Position numbers and translations under genes: made by a program
Notes under the pieces: model-generated
What the model saw: the letters and a program-made list of their open reading frames with translations, nothing else
Told to the model about the DNA's origin: nothing
The model's database searches: none
Part shown: one piece after another, positions 43,600 through 52,440 of the stretch
Layout: every line of letters begins with the position of its first letter
How positions within the stretch are numbered: the first letter of the stretch is position 1
Source of the DNA: an uncultured Pelagibacteraceae bacterium
GTDB taxonomy: Bacteria > Pseudomonadota > Alphaproteobacteria > Pelagibacterales > Pelagibacteraceae
Assembly: GCA_902569785.1 (NCBI GenBank)
Contig: CACFVO010000001.1
Span: 51,971 to 115,970 of the forward strand
Reading direction: 5' to 3'
Length of the DNA: 64,000 nt

Positions 43600-44966
43600 G
43601 AAAAAATCTAGACATAATAAGCGCATATTCAATAATGTTAGGACTCATAATTTTGGTAGGATTTTTACAGTCTTGGAGCATGGCGTTATCAATTTTGTGC
43701 CTTTGTTTGATCTCTGCAGTAATGACCATGGGAGCTAACATTCAATGGGGATATGCAGGATTAATAAACTTTGGAATAATGGGATACACGGCTCTTGGAG
43801 GCTTAGCAGCAGTTTTGGTTTCAGTTCCTCCTGTTCGAGAAGCATGGCAGGTAGGAGGTTTTAGTATGATATTATGTGCCTTTTTGATTGCTTTCATGGT
43901 TTTTAGCATTCGTTTTATTATAAAAAAATATAGTCAATCAAAAAAAAGAAGCTATGGAATTGTGGCTATAATAATAGTTGGGCTAATTCTTTTAAGATTA
44001 ATATCTGCCCCAGCTATAGAGTCAATCGAGTCCGTTAGTCCAGCAACTACTGGCTTTTTAGGAGGAATGGGTCTTCCAATATTATTTTCTTGGATAATAG
44101 GAGCTTTTTTTGCTGGCTCTTTGGCATACATTATTGGAAAAATTGCTTTAGGGCTTAGAGCAGACTATCTAGCAATAGCAACACTTCTTATATCAGAGAT
44201 TGTTATTTCAGTAATAAAACATGAAGATTGGTTAGCTCGTGGTGTTAAAAATGTGATTGGCTTAAAAAGACCAGTCCCATATGAAGTTGATCTACAAACT
44301 AAAGAATGGTTTATCAATTTAGTTCAAAAATTTAACCAGGGTGCCTTAAACTTAATTACTGATACTTTAGAAAGACAAGAATTATTAAAACAGCTAGTTA
44401 TCGAATCTTCAACAGTATTTGTAAAATTATGTTTTGCAGGACTTTTTACTGTTGTAGTAATAATTCTTTTGATCATAACTCAAAAAGCGCTTTATTCTCC
44501 TTGGGGTAGAATGATGAGAGCAATCAGAGACAATGAAGAAGCAGCTAATGCAATGGGAAAGAATGTTGTTAAACAACACCTTTTAATTTTTGTTCTTGGT
44601 TCAGCAATTGTTGGTATAGCGGGAGCTATGATGGTTACATATGATGGATTATTTACACCGGGAAGCTATAGGCCAATGAGATATACATTTTTAATTTGGG
44701 TAATGGTTATTGTTGGCGGAAGTGGAAATAACTTTGGTGCAATTTTAGGAGGTTTTGCAGTTTGGTTTTTATGGGTTGAGGCTGCTCCAATCGCATTATT
44801 CTTGATTAATTTTTTTACTAGCGGTTTAGAAGAAACTAATGCTTTTAGAGTTCATTTAGTAAATAGCATTCCATATTTTAGATTTTTAATGATGGGAGTT
44901 GGTTTATTGTTGATTATGCGTTATAGGCCAAAAGGAATTTTGCCAGAGAAAATAAAACACATATAA
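43596..44966 (+). CDS. livM: Branched-chain amino-acid-type ABC permease LivM, second system
   Basis: A 456-residue permease with LivM landmarks LGLRADYLAIATLLISEIVI, the coupling loop GRMMRAIRDNEEAANAMGKN and VGGSGNNFGAILGGFAVWF. It is about 100 residues longer than a usual LivM, with extra loops at about 85-150 and 215-270. The last gene on this strand before a terminator; the binding protein is encoded in the opposite direction. Confidence 0.91.
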   Translation: MRKNLDIISAYSIMLGLIILVGFLQSWSMALSILCLCLISAVMTMGANIQWGYAGLINFGIMGYTALGGLAAVLVSVPPVREAWQVGGFSMILCAFLIAFMVFSIRFIIKKYSQSKKRSYGIVAIIIVGLILLRLISAPAIESIESVSPATTGFLGGMGLPILFSWIIGAFFAGSLAYIIGKIALGLRADYLAIATLLISEIVISVIKHEDWLARGVKNVIGLKRPVPYEVDLQTKEWFINLVQKFNQGALNLITDTLERQELLKQLVIESSTVFVKLCFAGLFTVVVIILLIITQKALYSPWGRMMRAIRDNEEAANAMGKNVVKQHLLIFVLGSAIVGIAGAMMVTYDGLFTPGSYRPMRYTFLIWVMVIVGGSGNNFGAILGGFAVWFLWVEAAPIALFLINFFTSGLEETNAFRVHLVNSIPYFRFLMMGVGLLLIMRYRPKGILPEKIKHI

Positions 44967-45000
44967 AAGACCTCAGCAGTTTTCACCGCTGAGGTTTCTA
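44967..45000. terminator. Bidirectional terminator between livM and livK, second system
   Basis: CCTCAGC and GCTGAGG pair as a 7-bp stem around a ten-base loop, with short T-rich tails on both strands (GTTTCT and TCTTTTAT). It can serve both convergent genes. Confidence 0.75.
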
Positions 45001-45010
45001 AGATTAAATT

Positions 45011-46192
45011 TTATCTTTGTTTTTTATTTTTAAATTTACCGCCCTTAATTTCTTTTTCTATGAAATTACCAACGTGTTCTCCAACATCTGTAAATTTAAC
45101 TGCAGTAGCACCCTCGTAATCAATTGCTTTTCCTTTAGCTAAAAGATCTAAACCTTTTTTAAGTTGACCAGGATAAATTTTAGTTCCAGGCGCATTAGCT
45201 ACGGACATTACATTTTTGGCAATTGAACCTCGGTCTGCAGAACCACCAGCTTGCATCGCAAGAACGATTAAAGCTGCCGCATCGTAAGACTCGCCGGTAT
45301 ATGGACCAGATGGATCAATCCCAGCTCCTTTGGCTACTTTTGCAAATACTCCTGCCCCTTTACCTAAAGAACCTGGCAAAGAACCAAAAGATTTGTTCAA
45401 GCTTTTACCGAAAGTATCAGTAAGTGAATCACCGATCATACCATCTGATAATATAAATGTATCAAAGGCACCAGAATCTAAAGATCCTTGAATAATTCCT
45501 TTACCACCTTGGTCAAGGTATCCAATTACAGCAACTGCATCTCCACCAGCTGATGCTAGTGTAGAAACTTCTGCGCTATAGTCGGCTTTACCATCTTCGT
45601 GCGCAGTTACAGTTGTAACTTTTATGCCATGAGCTTTAACTGCTGCTGAATAAACATCAGCTAAACCTTTACCATAGTCGTTATTAGTGTATGTAACAGC
45701 AACACTTTTAACGCCTCTATCTTTTGTTATGTCTGCAAGAATTTGTCCACCTCGAGCATCCGATGGAGCTGTACGGAAAAACAAACCTTTATCTTTTAAA
45801 GTTGTTAAACCGGGAGATGTTGCAGACGGTGATATAATAGTAATTCCATTAGGAACCGCTACGTTTGATGCGACTGCTCCAGTAACACCAGAACAATCTG
45901 CTCCCATAATTGCAACTATACCTTGACTAACTAAACCTTCTGCAGCGGTTGTTGCTGCTGCCGAGTCAACACAAGTTGAGTCTGCTCTTAAAGGTTTAAT
46001 TGTTTCTCCACCTAGCAAAGAACCTGAGTCAGAAGCTTCTTTAAAAGCTAATTCAGCAGATGCTGCCATGGCAGGAGTTAAAGATTCAATAGGACCAGTA
46101 AATCCTAAGATTATTCCCATTTTAATTTCTGCATATGCACTTGAGGTTAAAACCGACAAAGACAAAATTGCAGATAAAAATATTTTTTTCAT
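45011..46192 (-). CDS. livK: Branched-chain amino-acid-type ABC substrate-binding protein, second system
   Basis: A 393-residue periplasmic binding protein with a signal peptide (cleavage after SAYA) and LivK-type opening MGIILGFTGPIESLTPAMAA, followed by the two-lobe fold with ADCSGVTGAVASNVAVPNG and YTNNDYGKGLADVY. It is rich in glycine and alanine compared with its neighbours, as expected for an abundant binding protein. Convergent to the permease genes, and with its own strong promoter, so it can be expressed independently of them. Confidence 0.9.
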   Translation of the reverse strand: MKKIFLSAILSLSVLTSSAYAEIKMGIILGFTGPIESLTPAMAASAELAFKEASDSGSLLGGETIKPLRADSTCVDSAAATTAAEGLVSQGIVAIMGADCSGVTGAVASNVAVPNGITIISPSATSPGLTTLKDKGLFFRTAPSDARGGQILADITKDRGVKSVAVTYTNNDYGKGLADVYSAAVKAHGIKVTTVTAHEDGKADYSAEVSTLASAGGDAVAVIGYLDQGGKGIIQGSLDSGAFDTFILSDGMIGDSLTDTFGKSLNKSFGSLPGSLGKGAGVFAKVAKGAGIDPSGPYTGESYDAAALIVLAMQAGGSADRGSIAKNVMSVANAPGTKIYPGQLKKGLDLLAKGKAIDYEGATAVKFTDVGEHVGNFIEKEIKGGKFKNKKQR

Positions 46193-46219
46193 ATTTTCCC
46201 TCTCATTAGTATTTTATTA

Positions 46220-46248
46220 ATTATAATATTATTGACTTTTAGGACCAA
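46220..46248 (-). promoter_or_regulatory. Sigma-70-type promoter of the second livK
   Basis: On the minus strand TTGGTC, 17 bases and a perfect TATAAT. Transcription would start about 20 bases before the ATG, with GAGAGGG as ribosome binding site. Confidence 0.75.
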
Positions 46249-46368
46249 TTATTCAATGACAAAATTTCTAATATTTACCCATTAGAATAGACCTATAAAG
46301 ACTAATTTTTTGAAAAAAGATAAATATAAATGTGTACGAACAAACAAAATAAAGATAATTAATATTTT

Positions 46369-46710
46369 ATGAAAAAAGAAATTACTTTTGAAGATTATAA
46401 TAAAGTTCAGATATTAGTGGGAACAGTTTTAAAAGTATCAAAAAATGAAAAAGCCCGAAAACCCTCTTTAGTCGTAGAGGTTGATTTTGGAAAAGATGTA
46501 GGAATAAAAAAATCATCTGCTCAAATAACACATTACTATAACTCAGAGAATCTGTTGGGAAAACAAGTTATTGGAGTTTGTAATTTCCCGAAAAAAAATA
46601 TTGCAGGAGTTGTTTCAGAGGTATTAATTTTAGGGGCCATTGAGAAAGACGGCAAAGTAGTTTTAGTTCATCCTTCTCAAAAAACAGATAATGGACTTGA
46701 AATAGCCTAA
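46369..46710 (+). CDS. csaA: CsaA-type tRNA-binding domain protein
   Basis: A 113-residue protein that is a single EMAPII/OB-fold tRNA-binding domain: ILVGTVLKVSKNEKARKPSL, KKSSAQITHYYNSENLLGKQ and GVVSEVLILGAIEKDGKVVL. This matches stand-alone CsaA, described as an export-related chaperone and tRNA-binding protein. Upstream, 46249-46368 is AT-rich without a clear promoter. Its TAA overlaps the ATG of the LysE gene. Confidence 0.85.
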   Translation: MKKEITFEDYNKVQILVGTVLKVSKNEKARKPSLVVEVDFGKDVGIKKSSAQITHYYNSENLLGKQVIGVCNFPKKNIAGVVSEVLILGAIEKDGKVVLVHPSQKTDNGLEIA

Positions 46711-47300
46711 TGTATGATCAATTTGTTCCTTTAATTCTTTTTGGTATCGCCACAGCTTTTACCCCAGGACCAAATAATATCTTGTCTTCATATTCAGGTT
46801 TTAATTTTGGTTTTAAAAAAACTATACCATTGATGCTGGGAGTTATTCTTGGTTGGACTACTATGTTAACTGTTATGGCTTCAGGTTTAATTATTATCTT
46901 TCAAAAATATATTTTTTTACAAAGCATCATTAAAATTTTAGGAACAATTTTTTTAATCTATCTAGCATACAAAATTGCTTTTAGTTCAGCTAATGACTCA
47001 GAAAATATAAAAAAACCAGTTCTTTTTTTCGATACTTTTTTATTTCAGTTTATTAACCCCAAGGGCGTGATGGTTGCAATGATAGCTGTTTCAACATTTA
47101 TTGATGTTCAAAATAACTATTTAAGAGATGCGACGATAGTAATAATAACCTATTTTTTTATGGCGATTTTTAGCGTTAGTTCATGGTGCTTATTAGGTAA
47201 ATATTTGAGAAAATTTGCCACAAGTAAAAACTTTATTAGGAAATTTAACTATATAATGTCTTTTTTGCTTATAGTTTGTGTTATTATGTTTTATGTATAG
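46710..47300 (+). CDS. LysE-family exporter
   Basis: A 196-residue membrane protein with six segments and the LysE/RhtB motif FTPGPNNILSSYSGFNFGFK near residue 20, and FINPKGVMVAMIAVSTF in the second half. It would export amino acids or related compounds. The start overlaps the csaA stop (TAATG). Three bases separate it from aconitase. Confidence 0.85.
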   Translation: MYDQFVPLILFGIATAFTPGPNNILSSYSGFNFGFKKTIPLMLGVILGWTTMLTVMASGLIIIFQKYIFLQSIIKILGTIFLIYLAYKIAFSSANDSENIKKPVLFFDTFLFQFINPKGVMVAMIAVSTFIDVQNNYLRDATIVIITYFFMAIFSVSSWCLLGKYLRKFATSKNFIRKFNYIMSFLLIVCVIMFYV

Positions 47301-47303
47301 CGC

Positions 47304-49976
47304 ATGAAATTTAATAGCAAAGATTCCTTTAAATCATTAGACATCATTTCTTCTTCGGGAAAAGAATACAAAATTTTTAACTTAAATAATGCTGAAAAAA
47401 ATGGATTGGACGGTATCTCGAAATTACCTAAATCGCTAAAAGTTCTACTAGAAAATTTATTAAGATATGAAGATGATATAACAGTTAACAAAAAACAAAT
47501 TCTAGCTCTTAAGGATTGGTTAAAACAAAAAAAATCTAATACTGAAATAGCTTATAGGCCTGCGAGAACTTTATTACAAGACTATACAGGTATTCCAGCT
47601 ATTGCTGACCTAGCCGCGATGAGAGATGCTGTTAAAGAAAAAAACAAAGATCCAAATAAAATCAATCCATTGTCTACGGTTGATTTAGTAATAGATCACT
47701 CTGTTATGGTAGATGAATACGCATCTGGAAAATCTTTTAATCAAAACGTTGAAAAAGAATTTTCTAGAAATGGAGAGAGATATGCATTTCTTAAGTGGGG
47801 TCAAAAAGCTTTTGATAATTTTAGGGTTGTTCCTCCTGGAACGGGTATTTGCCATCAAGTTAACCTAGAATATTTAGCTAAAGTAGTTTGGTCATCCAAA
47901 AGTGGAAAGGATTTTTATGCTTATCCAGATACGTTAGTTGGAACAGATAGTCATACAACCATGGTCAATGGATTATCTGTTTTAGGGTGGGGAGTAGGCG
48001 GAATAGAAGCTGAAGCCGCTATGTTAGGCCAACCTATTTCAATGCTTATCCCAGAAGTTATCGGCGTAGAGATTAAAGGGAAATTACTGGAAGGATTAAC
48101 AGCTACAGATTTAGTTTTAGCTATTGTTGAAATGTTAAGAAAAAAAGGAGTTGTAGGAAAATTTGTAGAATTTTATGGAGCAGGTTTAAAAAATCTTACA
48201 CTAGCTGATAGAGCAACGATTGCTAATATGGCTCCCGAGTACGGAGCAACATGCGGTTTCTTTCCAGTAGATGAAGAAACTTTGAAATATTTGAAACTTT
48301 CTGGAAGAGATAAAGAAACAATAGAACTTGTAGAAAAATATTCAAAAGAACAAGGTCTTTGGGCGAGCGAAGATATGGTATTTACTGACAATTTATCTTT
48401 AGATATTAGCTCTGTTGTACCAAGCATCTCTGGACCTAAAAGACCTCAAGACAAAGTTTTACTAACTGAGTCTTCAAAAGAATTTTCTAAAAATTATAAA
48501 GAAAATACTAAAAGAGATAAACCAGTAGAAGCTAAAGTTTTAGGAACTGATTTTAAAATTACTGATGGAGATGTAGTAATAGCTGCTATTACTTCTTGCA
48601 CTAACACTTCTAATCCAAGTGTAATGATTGGAGCAGGATTACTTGCAAAAAAAGCAATAGAAAGAGGTTTGAAAATTAAACCTTGGGTCAAAACTTCTTT
48701 AGCGCCTGGTTCACAAGTTGTTACAGACTATTTAGAAAAAGCTGGATTGAATAAATATTTAGATGAGCTTGGATTTAATCTAGTTGGATATGGATGCACA
48801 ACGTGTATTGGAAACTCTGGTCCTTTAAATAAAAATATTTCTGAAGCTATACATAAAGAAAATTTATATTCAGTTTCTGTTTTATCAGGAAATAGAAATT
48901 TTGAAGGTAGAATAAGTCCTGATGTTAAAGCCAACTATCTTGCTTCACCACCACTTGTAGTAGCTTTTGCGTTAGCAGGTAATATGAATTTCGATATGTA
49001 CAAAAATTCTCTTGGTAAAGATAAGGATGGCAAAGAAGTTTTTTTAAAAGATATTTGGCCAAGCAATAAAGAAATTGAAGACATAATGCTAAAATCAATT
49101 AATGCAGAGATGTTTATTAACCGTTATTCAAACGTTTCAAAAGGACCAAAAGAATGGAGCGCTATTAAAACAGTAGATAGCAGTATTTATAATTGGGAAG
49201 ATAATTCTACCTATGTCAAAAAACCTCCTTTTTTTGATAATTTGCCAGATCATCCAGAAGGATTTAAGCCAATCAAAGATGCAAGATTATTGCTTCTATT
49301 GGCTGATACAGTTACTACTGATCATATTTCTCCTGCAGGAAATATAAAAAAAGATAGTCCCACTGGTGATTATTTTATGAAAAACCAGGTTCAACAAAAA
49401 GATTTTAACTCTTATGGGGCTAGAAGAGGAAACCATGAAGTAATGATGAGAGGAACATTTGGAAATATTAAAATTAGAAATGAAATGGCTCCTGGTACTG
49501 AAGGTGGATTTACTACTTTACAGCCTGATGGAAAAGTCATGAGCGTTTACGATGCTGCAATTGAATATAAAAAAAGAGGAAATGACTTAATTGTAATGGC
49601 TGGAAAAGAATACGGAACTGGGTCTTCAAGAGATTGGGCGGCTAAGGGCACAAAACTTTTAGGTATAAAAGCAGTCATCGCTGAAAGCTTTGAGAGAATT
49701 CATAGATCAAACTTAATTGGAATGGGTGTTTTACCTCTTCAGTTTAAAGAGGGTTTTGACAGAAAAAAATTAAACATCTCAGGTGAAGAGATGATCACAA
49801 TCGTTGATATAGATAAGGGAGTAAAACCTAGAGATGAGGTGTCTTGTGAAATAAAATATAAAGATGGAACAAGTAAAACTATCAAGTTACTTTGCAGAAT
49901 AGATACTCAGAACGAAGTTGAATATTATAAGAATGGTGGAATTCTTCAATACGTTCTTAGAAATATGTTAAATTAA
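47304..49976 (+). CDS. acnA: Aconitate hydratase (AcnA type)
   Basis: An 890-residue aconitase of the AcnA/IRP1 type. 4Fe-4S ligands lie in [11 protein letters not shown] and [13 protein letters not shown]. Other landmarks are [12 protein letters not shown] near residue 212, [19 protein letters not shown] near 310, and the C-terminal [16 protein letters not shown]. It converts citrate to isocitrate in the TCA cycle. The adjacent PrpD-like gene raises the alternative of a 2-methylcitrate function (AcnD), but length and general fit favour AcnA. The Shine-Dalgarno is poor. Confidence 0.9.
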   Translation: MKFNSKDSFKSLDIISSSGKEYKIFNLNNAEKNGLDGISKLPKSLKVLLENLLRYEDDITVNKKQILALKDWLKQKKSNTEIAYRPARTLLQDYTGIPAIADLAAMRDAVKEKNKDPNKINPLSTVDLVIDHSVMVDEYASGKSFNQNVEKEFSRNGERYAFLKWGQKAFDNFRVVPPGTGICHQVNLEYLAKVVWSSKSGKDFYAYPDTLVGTDSHTTMVNGLSVLGWGVGGIEAEAAMLGQPISMLIPEVIGVEIKGKLLEGLTATDLVLAIVEMLRKKGVVGKFVEFYGAGLKNLTLADRATIANMAPEYGATCGFFPVDEETLKYLKLSGRDKETIELVEKYSKEQGLWASEDMVFTDNLSLDISSVVPSISGPKRPQDKVLLTESSKEFSKNYKENTKRDKPVEAKVLGTDFKITDGDVVIAAITSCTNTSNPSVMIGAGLLAKKAIERGLKIKPWVKTSLAPGSQVVTDYLEKAGLNKYLDELGFNLVGYGCTTCIGNSGPLNKNISEAIHKENLYSVSVLSGNRNFEGRISPDVKANYLASPPLVVAFALAGNMNFDMYKNSLGKDKDGKEVFLKDIWPSNKEIEDIMLKSINAEMFINRYSNVSKGPKEWSAIKTVDSSIYNWEDNSTYVKKPPFFDNLPDHPEGFKPIKDARLLLLLADTVTTDHISPAGNIKKDSPTGDYFMKNQVQQKDFNSYGARRGNHEVMMRGTFGNIKIRNEMAPGTEGGFTTLQPDGKVMSVYDAAIEYKKRGNDLIVMAGKEYGTGSSRDWAAKGTKLLGIKAVIAESFERIHRSNLIGMGVLPLQFKEGFDRKKLNISGEEMITIVDIDKGVKPRDEVSCEIKYKDGTSKTIKLLCRIDTQNEVEYYKNGGILQYVLRNMLN

Positions 49977-51481
49977 TGAGAAACATAATTGTAAAAGTAC
50001 ATCCATCTAAAGCTAATCTAAAAAAAAAAGATCAACTTGCTTGGAAAATTGCAGAGATTGCATCTGATAAAGCAAAAATTAACAAAGATGCAATTGAAAT
50101 GGTTATTAATAGAATTATTGATAATGCCTCAGTAGCTATTGCTTCTTTTAATAGAAAGCCTGTTGTTTCAGCGAGAGAAATGGCCTTGGCTCATCCTAGA
50201 AAAAATGGAGCTACTGTTTTTGGACTAAACTCAAAAACTAAAGTTGATTGTGAATGGGCTGCGTGGGCTAACGGAACAGCAGTAAGAGAATTAGACTACC
50301 ATGATACATTTTTAGCAGCTGATTACAGTCATCCTGGAGATAATATTCCAGCAATTTTAGCAGTTGCTCAACAAACTAAATCTAATGGAATGGACTTAAT
50401 TAGAGGAATTCTTACTGGTTATGAAGTACAGGTAAATCTTGTTAAAGGCATATGCTTGCATGAACATAAAATAGATCATATTGCTCATCTAGGTCCAAGT
50501 ATTGCTGCAGGAATTGGCAGTTTATTGAAATTAAAGACTGAGATTATTTATCAATCTATACAACAAGCTTTGCATACAACTATTTCAACAAGACAATCCA
50601 GAAAAGGAGAAATTTCAAGCTGGAAAGCTTTTGCTCCAGCTCATGCCGGCAAACTTGCTATTGAGGCCGTTGATAGATGCATGAGAGGTGAGGGCGCACC
50701 TAGTCCAATTTATGAAGGCGAAGATAGTGTTATCGCTTACGTACTATCTGGACCAAGGAAGAAATATGTTGTTCCTCTTCCAAGAATCAATGAACCAAAA
50801 AAAGCTATTTTAGAAACTTACACTAAGGAACATTCAGCAGAATACCAATCACAAGCATTAATAGATTTAGCGCGAAGTTTAAATAGAAAGATTAAAGATT
50901 TATCTAAAATTTCAAAGATTGTTATAGAAACAAGTCACCACACTCACTACGTGATAGGAACTGGATCTAAAGATCCTCAAAAAATGGATCCTTATGCTAG
51001 TAGAGAAACTTTAGACCATTCAATAATGTATATTTTCGCTGTTGCTTTAGAGGACGGTGCTTGGCACCACGTAAAGTCGTATACCCCGCAAAGAGCAAGA
51101 AAGAAAAGTACAGTTTCTTTATGGAAAAAAATATCAACTCGAGAAAATCCAAAATGGACAAAAAAATACCATGACTCGAATCCCAAAAATAAGTGTTTTG
51201 GTGGTAAAGTTATAATTCGTATGAAAGATGGATCAATAATATCTCAAGAAATAAATGTTGCCGATGCGCATCCTTCAGGAAAAAGACCTTTCGGAAGAGA
51301 GCAATATATCAATAAATTTATAACTCTTACAAAAGGACTAATCACAAAAAATGAATCAGATCGTTTCTTAAAAACTGTTCAAAATTTAAAAAATATTAAG
51401 CCTAAAGATCTGGATGGGTTAAATATAGAGATGATTCATAGGGCAAAAGAAGGATTTAATAAGAAAAAATCAATATTTTAA
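49976..51481 (+). CDS. MmgE/PrpD family protein (2-methylcitrate dehydratase-like)
   Basis: A 501-residue protein with the MmgE/PrpD all-helical domain: [40 protein letters not shown], the conserved [20 protein letters not shown], and [16 protein letters not shown]. PrpD dehydrates 2-methylcitrate to 2-methylaconitate, and some members act on cis-aconitate or itaconate. No prpB or prpC is visible here. The ATG overlaps the acnA stop (TAATGA), so a link to citrate-type substrates is likely, but the exact one is unknown. Confidence 0.82.
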   Translation: MRNIIVKVHPSKANLKKKDQLAWKIAEIASDKAKINKDAIEMVINRIIDNASVAIASFNRKPVVSAREMALAHPRKNGATVFGLNSKTKVDCEWAAWANGTAVRELDYHDTFLAADYSHPGDNIPAILAVAQQTKSNGMDLIRGILTGYEVQVNLVKGICLHEHKIDHIAHLGPSIAAGIGSLLKLKTEIIYQSIQQALHTTISTRQSRKGEISSWKAFAPAHAGKLAIEAVDRCMRGEGAPSPIYEGEDSVIAYVLSGPRKKYVVPLPRINEPKKAILETYTKEHSAEYQSQALIDLARSLNRKIKDLSKISKIVIETSHHTHYVIGTGSKDPQKMDPYASRETLDHSIMYIFAVALEDGAWHHVKSYTPQRARKKSTVSLWKKISTRENPKWTKKYHDSNPKNKCFGGKVIIRMKDGSIISQEINVADAHPSGKRPFGREQYINKFITLTKGLITKNESDRFLKTVQNLKNIKPKDLDGLNIEMIHRAKEGFNKKKSIF

Positions 51482-51627
51482 AAGCTTGTAAATCTAGAAA
51501 ATTAGATATTTGGTGTTGTAAAAAAGCAACATATAAACGTTAATTTTATTGATGTTTTTGATACAATTCAGGATAGAAGCGTAGTTTTTAAGTAGACAGG
51601 AGTGGAAAAATTACATAATTATATCGA

Positions 51628-51637
51628 AACGATCGTT
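51628..51637. promoter_or_regulatory. Palindrome upstream of the outer-membrane barrel gene
   Basis: AACGATCGTT is a perfect 10-bp palindrome 26 bases before the ATG at 51664. It is GC-richer than its surroundings and could be an operator. The rest of the 182-base gap after the PrpD-like gene is AT-rich, with a weak hairpin GTTG/CAAC near 51515 and no clear terminator. Confidence 0.3.
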
Positions 51638-51663
51638 AAGAATTTATAAATTAAGGAAGTATT

Positions 51664-52359
51664 ATGAACAAAATTATAATTACAGCTATAGCAACAATTA
51701 TGCTTGGCACTTCAGCGTTTGCTGGAAGTGTTCAATTAGGTGCTAAACTTTCTCAAAACTTTATAGAGGCTTCAGGTACAGAAACAACTACTGCAGGTAC
51801 TGTAACTGGAGGTGCAGCTAACAGTAACTCAACATCAGTTGATAACTCTGTAACAATAGGATCTCTATTTGGAGAATACAGTTTAGACAGCTCAATTTGG
51901 GGCGAAGAAGGTAACGAGATTACCTTTGGAGCTAACTATGTATTTGGAGAGGCTGACGTAAGTGACGTAACTTCTTCAAGAACTGAAGTAGCAGAAGATG
52001 CTGCTGGAAGTGGATCTACTGGTACAGTAACTTACTCTGCAAACGCAGTAGTAGAAAACTACATAAATTACTACGTAGAAATGCCACTTGCAGGAAGCGC
52101 ATATGTTAAGTTAGGATTTTCACAAATAGATGTACTAACCAGAGAAGACCCGGATCACCATGGTTCTTATGGCGATGCAACTCTTGACGGAGTAAATTAC
52201 GGAGTTGGTATAAAAGGTCTATACGGTCCTTATCAGTTTAAACTTTCATATGAAACAACTGACTGGGATGACTTGAGCCTTACTTCAACTACATCAAACA
52301 CAATTTCTGCTGACCTAGATAATGATGAATTAGCATTATCTGTAGCATATAGATTTTAA
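51664..52359 (+). CDS. Outer-membrane beta-barrel protein
   Basis: A 231-residue protein with a signal peptide (cleavage after SAFA) and alternating beta strands (GSVQLGAKLSQNFIE, SLFGEYSLDSSIWG, GVKGLYGPYQFKLSYE in similar style), ending in aromatic SVAYRF, the C-terminal phenylalanine signal for outer-membrane assembly. A Ser/Thr/Gly/Ala-rich loop at about 35-60 is probably surface exposed. Size suggests eight to ten strands; porin-like or OmpW-like, not assignable. AAGGAAG precedes the ATG. It is followed by a strong terminator. Confidence 0.8.
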   Translation: MNKIIITAIATIMLGTSAFAGSVQLGAKLSQNFIEASGTETTTAGTVTGGAANSNSTSVDNSVTIGSLFGEYSLDSSIWGEEGNEITFGANYVFGEADVSDVTSSRTEVAEDAAGSGSTGTVTYSANAVVENYINYYVEMPLAGSAYVKLGFSQIDVLTREDPDHHGSYGDATLDGVNYGVGIKGLYGPYQFKLSYETTDWDDLSLTSTTSNTISADLDNDELALSVAYRF

Positions 52360-52384
52360 ATAATTTAAATTATTTATTAAAAAA

Positions 52385-52418
52385 TTAAAACCCGTCTTTT
52401 AGGCGGGTTTTTTTTTAT
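52385..52418. terminator. Intrinsic terminator between the barrel gene and gcvP
   Basis: AAACCCGTC, loop TTTTA and GGCGGGTTT form a stem followed by a run of Ts on the plus strand, and by As that become Ts on the other strand. It can end both the barrel-protein transcript and the convergent gcv operon. Confidence 0.87.
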
Positions 52419-52440
52419 ACAAATATATAGAGAGTGAATT

